DNA of 64,000 nucleotides from Topomyia yanbarensis (Eukaryota > Arthropoda > Insecta > Diptera > Culicidae). The stretch covers positions 69,481,771 through 69,545,770 of the forward strand of contig NC_080672.1 in the NCBI RefSeq assembly GCF_030247195.1, written 5' to 3'. Shown one piece after another: positions 41,411-54,012 of this stretch. The number at the start of each line of letters is the position of its first letter. Within the stretch, counting starts at the first letter, position 1. The translations under genes and the position numbers were made by a program. Below the pieces are notes generated by a model. That model did no database searches and was not told the DNA's origin. It saw nothing but the letters and a program-made list of their open reading frames with translations.

Positions 41411-41939
41411 TGGTCGTTGATAGAACATAACATTGAACCGTTTTCAAAAGAGATTGTACGCAGATTTGAAAAATCATGTTTTAAGATAAATGCGTTTAAA
41501 GTTTTAAGAACACTTTCGATTAATTATTCGTGGTAGAATGTTAATATTGTAATAACGATTACATGGAATGATGAGATTTGGACATCGCTGATTACGATCC
41601 TGAAGTCAGTTTTTCGAAATTCAAAATGACCGATCCAATATGGCGGACCCCCAATTAAAAAAACCGCCGTAATTGAAAAATCCGCGTAAAAAAACCCTCA
41701 GCAAAAAACTTGGAATATTTTTGGAAGTTTTTTTTGCACGGATTTCATAATTAACACGGTTTTTGAAAAAAAATCTAAGTCCTTCTAAATGCAAAAGAAG
41801 AATTTCGGCAGTTTTTTTTTTGCGCTGATTTCGTAATTAACACGGTTTTTTTTGCAAAAAGTCCTTTTGAATGCAAAAGACTAAGTAGATTTTCGGAAAG
41901 CTAGAAGAGACGGGTCTGGACTCCTTACGGCCCGCACCT

Positions 41940-42560
41940 CAACAATTTGGGTATTTTCGAAATGGCCTTGACGAGTAGGTGTCAGAAATTGATTTTTGGC
42001 GCCATTTTGAAATCCAAGATGGCGACTTCTGGTTTAGCGAAATTCACTATAACCCAATCAATATCAATATCAATTTGTATTTTCGGAATGGTCTTGACCA
42101 GTAAGGTGCAAGAATTTGGTTTTTGGCACCCTTTTTGAAATCCAAGATGGCGACTTCCGGTTTAGCGAAATTCGCTATAACCCGTGCGATATGGATATTT
42201 TCGGAATGGTCTTAACGAGTAGGTGCCAGAAATTGATTTTTGACTCCATTTTGAAATCCAAGATGGCGACTTCCTGCTTAAAAAAATTCTTTACAATTTA
42301 AAGAATGTGGATGTTTTCGGAATGGTCTTAACGAGTAGGTCCCAGAAATAAATAAATAAATATGCATCTTCCACGCAAGGTTGTCCACAAAAAATTGATT
42401 TTTGACGCCATTTTTACAAGATGGTGACTTCCGGTTTAGCGAGATTCTCTACAACTCAATCAATATGAGTATTGAATGGTTTTCACGAGTAAGAGACAAA
42501 TGTCGATGTTTGATGTCATTTTGAAATGCTAGTTGGCGACTTTCGGTTCACCGAAATTCC
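41940..42560 (+). repeat. Tandem repeat array, about 117-bp unit
   Basis: About five units begin with ttttcggaatggtcttgacgag (41951, 42078, 42196, 42311, degenerate 42470), each followed by caga(a)attgatttttgg, ccattttgaaatccaagatgg and gacttcyggtttagcgaaatt. A 40-bp foreign stretch interrupts the fourth unit (42345-42385). Confidence 0.85.
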
Positions 42561-42789
42561 TGCATGAAAAATCTGGGCGATCATCCAAAACATCCTCGAA
42601 TATAAGATATCATAAACCAGCGAAATGTAAAATGTTTTATGTGTTCATCCAGAAGAGTGTGGTGTGAATTTCCATTCGTATGTAGTGTGAGTTGGGGGTT
42701 TGAATTAATACAAATTAAACACATTGCTAAAATTCAAGTAAATTCAACTGTTTAATTAAAACTATTTGTACTATAAATACAACTTCCAA

Positions 42790-43030
42790 TCATACTCATA
42801 TTGATTGGGTTATAGCTAATTTCGCTAAACCGGAAGTCGCCATCTTGGATTTCAAAATGGCACTAAAAATCAATTTCTGGCATCCATTTCCAGACCATTC
42901 CGAAAATGCCCACATTGATTGGATTATAGCAAATTTCGCTAAACCGGATGTCGCCATCTTGGATTTCAAAATGGCGGCAAAAATTAATTTCTGGCATCTA
43001 CTCGTCAAGACCATTCCGAAAAATTTTCGT
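42790..43030 (-). repeat. Same 117-bp tandem repeat in inverted orientation
   Basis: Two units on the minus strand, matching the array at 41940-42560, separated from it by about 230 bp of unrelated AT-rich DNA. A degenerate plus-strand relative lies at 51120-51470. Confidence 0.8.
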
Positions 43031-43439
43031 ATTTCATCATTTTCTGTGATGGTTTAATAGCTCACGATAAGTCCGAGATGCCTCTACAGATGAAGCCGTG
43101 AAATACATTCTCGAGACCTGTCCATTTGTACAGTGAAACGCGAAGCATTCTAGAACCATGCATAATGCTATGAAAAGATTTCTACCTGTGGCGTACCCCA
43201 TGGCGGCCAGGACGCCGCTTCGAACAATGGGCTGTAGAAAATTTGTTGATGCGCGAAACGAAAAACCCGTTGACACTATATAGTAGACACTTGTACCTTT
43301 CAAAAAATGCAATGAAAAAAAATTAAATTTTCAAAAATTTCGAATGAGAACTTACCCTTAATAATTTCCTTTTTCCAGTTGTCTCGATCATAGCGGTTTT
43401 AGCCGTTTTCGTTTTAGAAAAATCACTAATCCTATGTGT

Positions 43440-43510
43440 CAGATTGCGAATCGAACCCAGGTGAGCTCCGTACAAGACAATCGGTTTAACAACTACGATA
43501 TGCCCGCCTT
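43440..43510 (-). mobile_element. SINE head fragment
   Basis: The minus strand keeps the tRNA-like head with the B box (GGTTCGATTC, complement near 43450) and a diverged A box. The body and tail are missing, so it is truncated. Confidence 0.65.
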
Positions 43511-43700
43511 CCTTTATCTATTTTATTAAATTAATTTATTGTTTTTAACTTTATCTTTTATTTTTTTTTATTTGTTTGTTTTGTCCATTTTATATTTATT
43601 TTAAAAACTTAATTTACTTTTATTATTCTTTGTTTATTGATTTGATTTTTTTTTTTCATTTGATGCTGCAGTTTTATTTAATTCAGGTTGCTACAGTACA
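43511..43700. repeat. AT-rich low-complexity DNA
   Basis: Runs of tttattttaa-type sequence; nothing else seen. Confidence 0.6.
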
Positions 43701-45670
43701 TGTTCAATATTTTCAATTTCACTCCTTTCGTTTATTTATTTAAGTTTTCAATTTCATTTACGTTGATTATCGTTTCGAAAAAAAAACTACTGGAGGAGTG
43801 AAAAAATCTGTGGTCACGTCTTTCTTCGGAGGGGAAGTAAAGCCGTTGGCCCCCGGTCCATGAGTTGATGGATCGATATCTAGTCCAGATAGTAGTAGAG
43901 TCACCTCTCTGGCGTCGGTAAAGAAGAAGTAGAGTTACTTTCAGACTGGAGTCCATAATAACTACACCATCTTTCCCAGCAGAATATTTTAAGTGGGTTA
44001 ATACTTTCTTGAGCACATTATAAATACTGATACGACACCGTTTCAATTATCAAACAGACTGCGATACATAAACTTAACCGTAAATGGTTAAAAGTCCTCG
44101 AGAGCCGCACGCATTTATCAAGATTTACCAACAATTATCGCTATCTAAGTGTACCGATCCTGACGGCTGCCGCCGGCTGTGTTTATCCTTCATCGGCCTT
44201 TGTATGGAGTGCTGCTGCTACATTACTACAATTTGCATAACCCTATCGTGTGTGCGATGGCGCCATCCGTTGTCCGCCGCCACTCGCCAGGAACGGAATA
44301 AAGCTACCTAAGTCAGTTAAGGTGTGCGCAAAAACACTTTCATCTAATTCCCCATAAGCTCCCTCTGCAGTACGATAGATCGATTAATCGGTTTAGAGCT
44401 GTAAATATTTGCATAATTTTTGCGTCCATCATGCCTACAGGTACATTTGCTCGACACAGTATTATCCGCACCTTGGTGATATTGTCCACTTTACCGGTTC
44501 TAGCCTGAAACAAGTGCTTCCGATGACTAAGTACGGTACATGCTGGCAATGTACACACATGTCCTTGAGTTTTTTGCTCAGATAAGAAGGGTGATTAAGA
44601 ATGTTTCCACTCTGCTGTGTTATCTCGCTGTATGCTCCGAGGTGTTATCAGTAACATCACTATCTTGTCGGGGCAAGATAATGCCCATCTTGGTAATCCG
44701 AAATAATAAACAAAATGGGTACGACGCCAGCTTTAATTACCAATTTTATCTGGAGAAACTTTGAGTATGCTGTACAATATCCACCATTATCTACATCGAA
44801 GTGAACAATTTTTAAGTTGTCTCAAATTGTGCGCGACAATCAATGAACCAAACTTCCCTTCGACATTATTAGCGTCAGATAAGCAGACTAATTTCAACTA
44901 AGTTCCCGTCATTTGCGGCCAGTCAGTTGCAAACCATCGAAGAACGCCACTCACGGCAATGAATAATGCGAAAACAATCCGATTATTGCATTTCACTCTC
45001 ACACACGCAAAGGCACGTAAATTCATTCACCCTTAACTGCAACACTATACCCGGCCTGCGGCAGCCGGAAGACTTGTCATCGATCGGCGAACCTGTTTTG
45101 AAACCTCAGCTTCTCTCGGATTCTCTAGGGACAAAAGAATAAGGCGAGTGTCGCTCGATTGGCGGCGCGGGGCGGCACAGCAGAATCGCAGACAGAGAAT
45201 TGTCCATTTGTCTTGCATCGAGTCCCCTCATCGACAATCGTGTGTGGAGACAATCCCACGCGTGTTACAGTACGCCCTAGATAATCGAGGCAACTTAATG
45301 GTATAAATATTAACAGAATTTTTTTTTGTTGGTTTAACGGAGTAATTCTGTACCAGCACGAAATGAATGTGTGTGACAATATGTTGTACAACATGATTGA
45401 AATAACAATTCACTAACCGAATGCGAATGATGGGCCGTTGCGTTCTTATGATGTGTGATGTGTGTTTTCTTTTCATGTTCTGCTACTTCTCACGTCGTGA
45501 AGACTCCCACGAGATCGAATTCTTCTGTCTGGTTTTCGTCACAGGCCGAGATTGTGGAACCACATGCACAGGCAGTTCTTTGCTGGGATGTTTCTCTGGA
45601 AAAAAAATGTAGTTTAAGAGGGAACCATAGCTGCTACATTGTTTTAGGTTATAAACAATTGTCGTTTTTG
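43701..45670. other. Intergenic, nothing recognised
   Basis: Open frames at 44084-44311 and 45421-45739 are not recognisable and overlap on both strands. No support for a gene. Confidence 0.45.
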
Positions 45671-45673
45671 TGT

Positions 45674-45875
45674 TACTATGTTTTAATTGCCACAAGGTTC
45701 TACTGTATCGATTTTGTTGGCTATTTTCGGCAAATTTGAAACTAAGAGAAACGAAAGCAATGAAATTGAAAGACGCATAGGTATTCTAGAGTGAATCCGT
45801 TATAAACTTAGAACGGAAAACTAGGACTAGGCAGGCTCATATGGACATGATCGAAAGGAAATGTGAAGAATGCTT
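45674..45875 (+). repeat. Dispersed repeat, second copy of 41200-41410
   Basis: Shares gttactatgtttta, aaggttctactgtatcgat, gagaaacgaaagcaatgaaa and ggacatgatcga in the same order. Confidence 0.75.
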
Positions 45876-46011
45876 TGCCTTCTGCTAAGTAGGAGTCTTG
45901 ATGTGTTGATTCCTTCTGCATATTCACGTCCTCATAGCCTTTGTCTCACCTCGAGATAGGAAACCGTCCGCCGGTATGCATTTCCTCTGAGCTTGAATCA
46001 CTGCGCGAGAA

Positions 46012-46077
46012 TCAAGTCAAAAATTGGTGAAAAACAGCGGTCAAGTCAAGACAAAAATTGGTGAAAAACAGCGGTAG
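46012..46077 (+). repeat. 33-bp direct repeat, 2 copies
   Basis: caagtca, aaaattggtgaaaaacagcggt occurs twice in a row. Confidence 0.85.
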
Positions 46078-46479
46078 GTAGTATGGGTAGCACTACCCAC
46101 TCGAAAATAACCGAGAGGGGAAATACCCACTCGAAAGTTTGGAACGAACTAAAACCTGAAATAAACCAACCGTATATTTGTCATGCGCACAAAATGCATG
46201 CGTCTGAAATTCTCGATGCCTAATAATTTTTTTTTATCGAGATCCAAATTTCTTTTGGCTTACAATTTAAATTTCGTTAAAATATTGTTTCAAAATTAGG
46301 ATTTGAGTAAAATTTAAACTTTTTTCAGTAATACTAAGGGGAATATATTTTGACACATTTACATTTTAACCCTCCGGAAGTCATGCTTATGGCCCACTGA
46401 ACGAGCAGCCGCTGGATCCGCTGGGAACTCTTTTGTGACCAGATTCACAGGTAGCTGTTAGCATATCAACCAAATAAGA

Positions 46480-49400
46480 AGAGATAACTAAATTTGGCTA
46501 TTTATCGTGTTTAAAAATCTGTGTATGAGAGATATATGTGGAGTCCGAGCATAGCTAGCACATCTCGGAATGGAACGAGGCCGAAGGGATTCGTTTAACG
46601 GAGATTTGGCGCTAGGGCACTAGGCGCACGACCAGACAACATGTTTAATGTTGCGACAATCGTCATCAAAAGCGCAGAGACCGCTCTCCACAATCCCACT
46701 ACACCGGAGATGTTCATCCAACGTATAATGACTGGACGCGAGATATTATTCGAATGAAGTCACGAGCCTCATCCATCCCCTTGAACCAAAGCTTGTTTGA
46801 CCCTCTGGGATTCCTAAACTTCCATTGTTCCACGAAATACTGAAAAAATCGTTGAAGCTACGCGATCTTTCTAATGCCTGACAGTTCGCCTTTTCTGATT
46901 ATCATTCTAATCTAAGTGTCCATAAATGCAAGGAGTGTTTTCCATGCTCCATCGAATGGAGAGCATCCTTGGAACTGTAACGATGTGTACATGGTCGTTG
47001 AAGGGTAAATATAAAACCATCAGTTTTATGGGAAGAATGTATGCAGCACAGGCTCTTTTATGATCACCCTCACCACTACTGTCATAATTATTAGCATAGA
47101 AGCGATGCATAGCTGCCATCATCTAACGAACGCTACAGTGATATGCGCACTACAATGCTTAGCGCAAGCTTCTTTGCTATCAGACAAATTTGTGTGTTCA
47201 AAGAGCAACTATTACGTTTAAATAAAGTATTGTCATTTCACCCTTTGAGTGAGTGATCTATATGGAATGCTGTTGTCGTCGAAAAAGGATTTTTGGTTCC
47301 GTGTATCCCCATCAACGGTTGAATAGAATGCAAAACGTAGGACCTAGCCACCAGATGAAACATTATTTCTCATGTTAATCCGTCGACAAACCGGTGCCAA
47401 TAACCGCGTTTTCACCATTCATTAACTTTTTCATTTGCGTTTCTAACATTGCATATATTCAAGAAAAAACGGGGTGATCCGACATTCAAAAAGTCCTTAT
47501 CTTTTCGTGTACAATTCTCAGTGCGCTCTACTCACCACGAAGTGGGAGACCGTCCACTGTTGTTTGCGCCGGATCTCGTTTCGTCTGACCTTCTGACCTG
47601 ACGATAATCAAGCCAGTTAAAACCTTGTATGCTTCCACCGGAGGAATTTCTTGTTTTGATTCGATTGTTTAGGATATAGTGGATGCGTAGCTGTTCAAAT
47701 CAATAGGTGGTGGAGTAATCATGATGATTTTGAAATTGTCGCAAATATCATGCAGTAAGATAGATTGGTTATCAACGCGAAGACAACCCTAAGGCATACC
47801 GTGTAGGTTCTTTGATTCGGACTTAACAACCGACAACTTCAATATCTGGTACCGAGGATTAACTCGGCGTTGGCGAATAATGTTAAAATTGTGGAAGATC
47901 TACGTCGGAAGTTAACCTAGGAAAATCATGGGAATGAAATATAGGGACACGTGGGGTTTTTGATGTCCCATGACAAAATTCCTGTTAATTTCTAAGATTT
48001 CCGAGACGAGGAGACACTTACTTCGGTTTTGTAATGGCACCCATCAAAGGACACTTTCAGGCCTTTACGAGGCAGCTTAAGAGAGCGAATGATTTTCTTT
48101 ATTCGGAAATATATAGGCACATTAGAACATGTTCCCTCAATTGGATTGTCAGACTCTCACTCTTTTGTGGACACGGGAGCGTAGCCCTGAAGCACAAAAA
48201 GGTGACCAGGTAGACGAGCCCCATTCAAAAGAACAAATTCGGAAGAGTAGATCCGGCGAAAGGCTCGTCATGAGATTGATTGAAAATAAGTTCTTATACT
48301 CCTCGATGTACACAGAACGCATTTGCTTGCACTGACTGTAGTAAAGGGTTTTGGAATGAGCCCACGGCATATTTTGCAATTAAAGTCCCTGTCGTAGACT
48401 ACACCATCAATCTCTACTTCCCAGGCGGGTACGTAGACAAGCTACTACTTCGTACACGTCCGAGTGTTGTTTAGTTAGTTTACGCGATATATCGATGATG
48501 TTAAATGGGTTATATTCGGTTCTAAAGTAGACCTTCGAGGGGCCTGTTGTATTAGATGAATATTATATATGTCGAAAAGGAGATGTATCGGCATTATTTT
48601 GCCATATGATAAATATTCAAATCGACCTCCATTGAGCCAGAGGGGCTGTCTGTTGTCGGAGATACCATCCCATTAGTCGACACTATCATGCGGGCTTCAG
48701 TACCCGCGCAAAGAAGGTTTTATCGGAGGAAACAGAAAATTAATGCAACGAAATTTAAAACAATCGAGTAAATGGTACCTATCTGTGGAACATTTGTAGT
48801 ATCAGTAATCAGCAGACACATTTTCGCTGATCCGTCAGTCACACAGCCCGTTAACAAAGGGAATTTCCAAATAGCCACCAGGTATTATCCAGAAAATTTC
48901 ACTTTTACTTGCATACACCATGTTTGAACTTTCGTCACTACGAGTAGAAATTACTCCGAATCGTACTACCCACTCGGAAAAAAAGTGTTTCGCCGGCGCT
49001 TCAATCGATGTTTTGTATGAGACGATGCAAGGCATTGATTGGCCACTCTAGTCCTGAATCGTTAGTGATTATAATTAGACAGTAGATGGTCGTTTCCGTG
49101 GGCACATCAGGTGCGGGGATTTTCTTCCTTTTCTTTTAGCTTCTATGTTCAGCAAAACATGTTTGAGTAGAGTAGCAACGCTACTCCAGTTTCTTTCGCG
49201 CTGTTTGTACACGGGACATGCTCATATGGAAGATCCCCACAGTATGTACAATTTTCAGCATTCCTACTATAATTATCCCCATCTCTGCGCTTACCCTTCC
49301 GAACCTTAATACTACAATGGCCCAATTACTCGCAGTTAGCATAATTCATGAACTGCGATACAAAAAAGTGAACAGACAGACGAACCTGGTCGAGGAGGCC

Positions 49401-49490
49401 ATAGTTGGATTAAACAAACGGAAAAAGGAAACCTCACCTGATGCAAGTTTAAACGGATGTAGGATTTAACCGCTTCCTCTACGATTGATG
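46480..49490 (-). pseudogene. Decayed I-clade retrotransposon, RT deleted
   Basis: Read on the minus strand, domain scraps follow the order of an intact I element. Near 49345-49240: MNYANCE, stop, LGHCSIK and NAENCTYCGD, the ORF1 zinc-knuckle region. Near 48420-48150: DFNCK and EFVLLNGA-like endonuclease remnants. Near 47710-47590: IDLNSYAS, EIPPVEAYKVLTGLII, matching the linker after the endonuclease (IDWKTYET...ELPPTEEYEFLAGLII in the intact copy). At 46890-46560: MDEARDFIRIISR, matching the end of the RNase H region. Only about 650 bp separate the last two, so nearly all of RT has been deleted. Many stops and frameshifts. It resembles the 62236-63999 copy more than random sequence; nucleotide blocks at 46560-46850 and 62310-62640 align by eye. 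Confidence 0.8.
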
Positions 49491-49755
49491 CCAAGTATTA
49501 TTGTCTGCCAACAAGCGTATTAACTAACTGAAGCGAAGAATTCTAACATTCATCGGTAACAACACCATCGTTCTCGATTTCGCGAGACGGCACATAACCG
49601 CCGTTATTCTGCGTAAAAAGCACATCGTAAGCAATATTATTCACGTTGCATTAGACTGCTCATCAACTCCCAGAGCTTGCCTTAACGAACTTTTAAGATT
49701 CCGGTCACGGTCCAATAATGTTTCTCAATAAATCGTAAACTTATAGGCGTAACGG

Positions 49756-50685
49756 GTGTTCAATAAAAATGATTTTTTCAGTCATGTAAAAAATTTTCAA
49801 CGAATTCAGTATCTTTTATTAAAAACAAAATGTTCATTATTCAAAAAACGTCAATGAATATTGGAGAAGCTGCCCTGGTCGGCCGTATGACGCAACTTAG
49901 TCGCGATGCTCGCACAACAGCGCTGGACGACACTGACATACATCTTCCGGATACAACTCCGGATCCTGATGGTCAACTGCTTCGTATCCTTGGCCCGCCA
50001 ATTATTTTTGCACACTAGGGCACTGAGGAAGCAGAAAAAATCCCCAATGGAACGGCACTGTGGCCAGTTGATCTGGTTCCTTTCTTTCGGCATGTACGGT
50101 ATCTTTTTCTGCTCAAGATACTGCAGCGTCTTCTTGGCGTAATGGGCAGATGCCTTGTCCGGCCAGAAAACGTACTTCCCATCCGCATAATGCTCCTTTA
50201 AAAACGGCAGAAGAATTTTCTCAAAACACTCCTCCTACTGCACTTGTTGATTGATGGCCAGACCGCTCGGCTTGACCACTCAGCTTTGAAATCCCTCTGT
50301 CGGCGATGTACAGCATAATTTTTTTTTTTTCAAATTTATGCTTTAACTTATATTTTACTTCGCTACCGGCCTTCCGCTCCACACTCAGGGATGCCAGGAT
50401 CCGGTAAACTGTAATCACGGACACGTTTTCGTCTCGAAAGTGGTCTACAGTAAACTTTTTTCCACGATGACCATGCATTTCGTAAAACCGTACAACACGC
50501 TCGCGGAGTGCTTGCTATTTCGACGCCATCTTCGATTGAACTGACAGAATCCGAGCGGAACGAAATATGCCACCCATTTCTAGGGAGTCCAGAGAGCAAT
50601 TCTCTTAAAGAGAAAAAAATTTACACTCTTTACTTTAATTACAGAAAGGTATTGAAATCATTCGCATTTTTTATTGAACATTGAA
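49756..50685 (-). mobile_element. Mariner-type (DD37E-like) element, internally deleted
   Basis: Inverted ends GTGTTCAATAAAAATG (49756-49772) and catttttTATTGAACATT (50667-50685) bracket a reverse-strand transposase pseudogene. Length near 0.93 kb is shorter than the 1.2-1.3 kb typical of intact relatives. The immediate TA flanks are not clear. Confidence 0.7.
49851..50529 (-). pseudogene. Mariner/ITm transposase pseudogene
   Basis: Begins MASK at 50529 with a stop at codon 5, then RERVVRFYEMHGHRGKKFTV, a DNA-binding helix region (VDHFRDENVSVITVYRILASL). After an internal deletion comes a PSGLAINQQV-like block with a stop, then KYVFWPDKASAHYAKKTLQY around 50165-50105 (the second catalytic Asp is kept), and PQCRSIGDFF near 50040, where the catalytic Glu of the usual PIED/PIEN is Gly. 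It ends LRHTADQGSFSNIH. Frameshifts occur between blocks. Family assignment to the mosquito DD37E group is from remembered motif similarity. Confidence 0.78.
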
Positions 50686-50689
50686 TTGA

Positions 50690-51080
50690 ATAAAAAATGT
50701 ACTTTACATACAGACAGAAAGCACAGATTGAATAAAAAACTCATTTAACTTATGTTGATAAATGTGCGTAAAGATACTGTATTTTAATTATCTTATACTT
50801 TCAGACTCCCAACTAATAATGAGTCACATAATTGAAAGTTCTCCCTACCTACGGACGAATATTTGAATTTTGAATCGGTAGAATTACCATCAACGCTAGA
50901 GACCAATATCAGTTCATTTGAAAGGTAATGATTGGTAGAAAGTGGAAATTTATCATTGGAGTACTTTAAGATGCAAACTGGCGGCTTCCGATTTCCACAA
51001 AATACTAAGATGAACATTAATATGGGGATTGGTTGAAAGCTGTTGGTAAGCAAATGACGGAAATCGATTATTAACGAACG
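50690..51080. other. Intergenic, nothing recognised
   Basis: AT-rich; no motif seen. Confidence 0.45.
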
Positions 51081-51119
51081 ACTTGCATTGAAGATTAATC
51101 ATAGCTCGTGTTCCAACAA

Positions 51120-51470
51120 TATGACCATCTTCGAACTGGGCTTGATGAGTAGATGCCGAAGATCGATGTTTGATGCCATTTTGAAAACCAAGAATGCCAC
51201 ATTCGATTTAGCTAATTTTTCTATAAACTTGACAATCTTAGTATTATCGGTATAGGGTTTACGAGTAGATGACGAAATTTGATGATTGACGCCACTTCAA
51301 AATCCGGCAAAATACTAATCCACTAAGGATCCTCCCGGCATTGGCTTGACGACTAAATGCGAGAGGCCGATGTTTAAAGCCGTATTGAAATCCAAGATTG
51401 GAACTTCCAATGGGGTAAAATACTCTATAACCCCAACAATATATGAATATTTTGATGAGCTTCACGAATA
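51120..51470 (+). repeat. Degenerate relatives of the 117-bp repeat
   Basis: Phrases such as cttgatgagtagatgccga, gatgccattttgaaaaccaag and gtttacgagtagatgacg follow the order of the units at 41940-42560 but are strongly diverged. About three units. Confidence 0.6.
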
Positions 51471-51860
51471 GATGTCAGAGGTTTTCTTGGATCTTAGACA
51501 TGAGCTCATAACCATTTCCTATTTTTTTGAGTCCAGTGCATTATCTACTTTTACATCTATAGGATGAGCAAAATGCGACATTGCAAAATATGTTGTATGA
51601 AGTTGCAAATTACATCAGTTATACAAATTTACAATAAAGATTTCATGTGAGATGATTCTTCTTCCATGTTATCGCTTGACTAGTAGTTCGTATTAGGTTT
51701 TTATCACAAACTTTAACAGAAATCGTTTGTTCAAAGCTGTTGTAACTCATGAATTATAAAGGTCCGCTACTCTCGCGGCCCGAAATTGCGTCGGTTTTGT
51801 GGAAGAAGTTGCGAAGTATCTTCTAAAGAGATTTAGATTTTTTTTTGTTTATTATTTTAA

Positions 51861-52379
51861 CCCATTCATGCCCATGTTGTTTGTGGACAACAACGTTTTT
51901 AAACAGCTATAACTTTTGATTGAGGCAAGATTTGCTCACAAAAACAAGTAAGGCTAATAAACCTGACTATTGCCTTTCATTTGAGTACTAACAGTTACAA
52001 GGATCAGTTCTAGAACTGAAGTTATTGCAATTAGTCTAATTGGATTCCAATGGAGCAGTGCTGCCAGGGACAGTTTACGTTGACGACGAAAAATGATTTT
52101 TTCTTATACCTGCGTTATTTTTAAATATCATTGAAAACTGATAAAACTCATCAATTTAGAGTGCCTTTGGCTACGTTTTCCACGTATATGGACTATTGTA
52201 AACATTCTAGGAGAATTGCATTGAGCATTGAAAGGTAAAAATTGAGCAGCTTCTAGCACTGCGAGGGAAGCACCAATCTTTATGAAAAGAGGCTTTTCGT
52301 GTTTCGTGACCCCATCGTTCTCAAGGAAAAATAGTTTTGAAATCCTACGTGCACTAGAAAAAAGTTGGGCATGAAAGGG
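51861..52379. mobile_element. piggyBac-like MITE (519 bp)
   Basis: TTAA flanks both sides (51857-51860, 52380-52383). Ends CCCATTCATGCCCA and TGGGCATGAAAGGG are inverted repeats starting CCC, the piggyBac pattern. The interior lacks an ORF. It has gttgtttgtggacaacaac near the left end, a short palindrome. Confidence 0.88.
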
Positions 52380-52984
52380 TTAAAGCCTTTTAAATTTTAT
52401 TTTGACTTTTATCTTTTATATTACAGAACAACATAAAATTTAAATGTCAAAATCATTAGCGACCTTGAAACGTCAATGATCACATGGAAATTGAAATTGT
52501 AGCCGAGTAAGCATTTTCATAAAAGTATTGGTCCGATTTCAATAAACCTGTTTTCTAATTATTCAGTAAACATTCCGCACTTTTCGACCGTTTTGATAAC
52601 TATTTTCAAAGGAAAGTAATCGCAAACCGCCGTAGCTCTAATTTTCATTACAAAAGGCTATAAAAGAGGGATTCCATGAGAAACCGGCCGACCGCAAAAT
52701 ATGACCATCGTCAATTCGAACGAAACTTTGCAGGTGTGTTCGCTGTATGAATCTCCATGATATTCTCTGGCAATTGGAATATTTTGATACAAGAGTAATT
52801 TTTCAAAAGGGCGTAAACGTTTCTACGTGTATGAATTTCAAAATTTTTTGTTCGATTACTGTATTTTATACAGCAAACCTATCTGAGAACAAGTTACAGG
52901 GAATGAACACTTCTGTCCGAAAAAAATATGCACTGAAAAAAATGTTGTGTCATTTTACAAAAAAACAAAAATTTATGATAAAAA

Positions 52985-53650
52985 TTTAAATTGCGAAAAA
53001 ACCCATTTTTTTTAATTTTTTTTATTTTGTTACCAAAAACCTAAAGAGAAAAGAAACATTTTGATTGTGATTGCATGATGGAGAAAAAATCGGTAAAAAA
53101 GTTTTTCTAACAATAACTTCGTACATGTTTTTAAATTTCATACTAATTGACATACAAAATTGTAATTTTATTACAGAATATAATTCTAAGCACCATTTAA
53201 AATCAAAATGCATTTAACAAAAATCTTCCAAAATGCGATAGTTTTCGAGATATTTGAAATTTTGCTACTTCAAAAACAATTAATTCGTGTAATTATGCTC
53301 TTTTTAAAAGTTATTCGCGTTACCCCATCAAAAAATGTCAAAAATTTAATGTTTATCGTTTTAAAGACGTAAAAGCAACCTTTTTAGTGTATTTGGATCA
53401 TGGAGAAGCTTTCAATAAAAAAGTTTTCCTAACAACAACTTTTGACATTTTTTTTATAATTCTTACTATTTGCAGTCAAAAATACAATTTTCTTTTTGAA
53501 TATGATTCTAAACGCCATTTTAAATCGAAATGCTCTTAACAAAAAATTTCCAAAATGTAGTAGTTCTCGAGATATTTTAACTTTTGTTTTAACAACACAA
53601 TTATTTTGTTTTATTACGACCTTTTCATAAGTTAGTCGCGTTTCTCCATC
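52985..53650 (+). repeat. Tandem duplication, about 330-bp unit, 2 copies
   Basis: Units 52985-53325 and about 53326-53650 share catggagaa...aaaaaagttttt/cctaacaa, attctaa(g/a)c(g)ccatttaaaatc, aaatgc...ttaacaaaaa and cgagatatt. The second unit is more diverged. AT-rich and non-coding. Confidence 0.75.
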
Positions 53651-53785
53651 AACAATAATAGGTTTTTCCAAAGGCCCGTAAACTTTCGTGCAACTTTCTC
53701 TTTGACATCAAGGCGATATTGTAAACCATTTGAAAGGCTTTGATGTCTTCCATAAAGTTATTCGTAATGGTATTTCTTTAAAACG

Positions 53786-54002
53786 GCAGTTCTTAACCTT
53801 TTTCGTCCCGCGAACCCCTCCGTAATTACTCAGGGTTGTTGCGGACCCCCGCGGTTTGACAGCCATTTTGTGTACCATCCAAATATTATTTTCAGTCTGT
53901 TACAAAAAAAAGGCCTTCCGAGATAAGTAAACTACTTTGCGACCCCTGGTAACTACTTCGTAGTCCCCTGGGGGTCCGCGGACCCCAGGTTGAGAATCGC
54001 TG
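53786..54002. mobile_element. hAT-like MITE (about 217 bp)
   Basis: Outer ends GCAGTTCTTAACC and GGTTGAGAATCGCTGC, followed inward by GC-rich cgaacccc and ggtccgcggacccc, resemble the CAGNGGTTCTCAACC ends of many hAT non-autonomous elements. Flanks ctttaaaacg (53776-53785) and ctttataacg (54003-54012) look like one duplication with a mismatch. Confidence 0.7.
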
Positions 54003-54012
54003 CTTTATAACG

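Noticed and set aside
41940..43030. CRISPR-like array because of regular repeats
   Set aside because: Repeat units are about 117 bp and contiguous without unique spacers, and the genome is eukaryotic.
44084..44311. Cys-rich plus-strand ORF resembling a secreted peptide
   Set aside because: No signal peptide at the start, no conserved Cys spacing I recognise, no exon signals.
45421..45739. Overlapping plus-strand ORFs of 63 and 94 codons
   Set aside because: They overlap each other and a minus-strand ORF, and enter a dispersed repeat at 45674; no protein signature.
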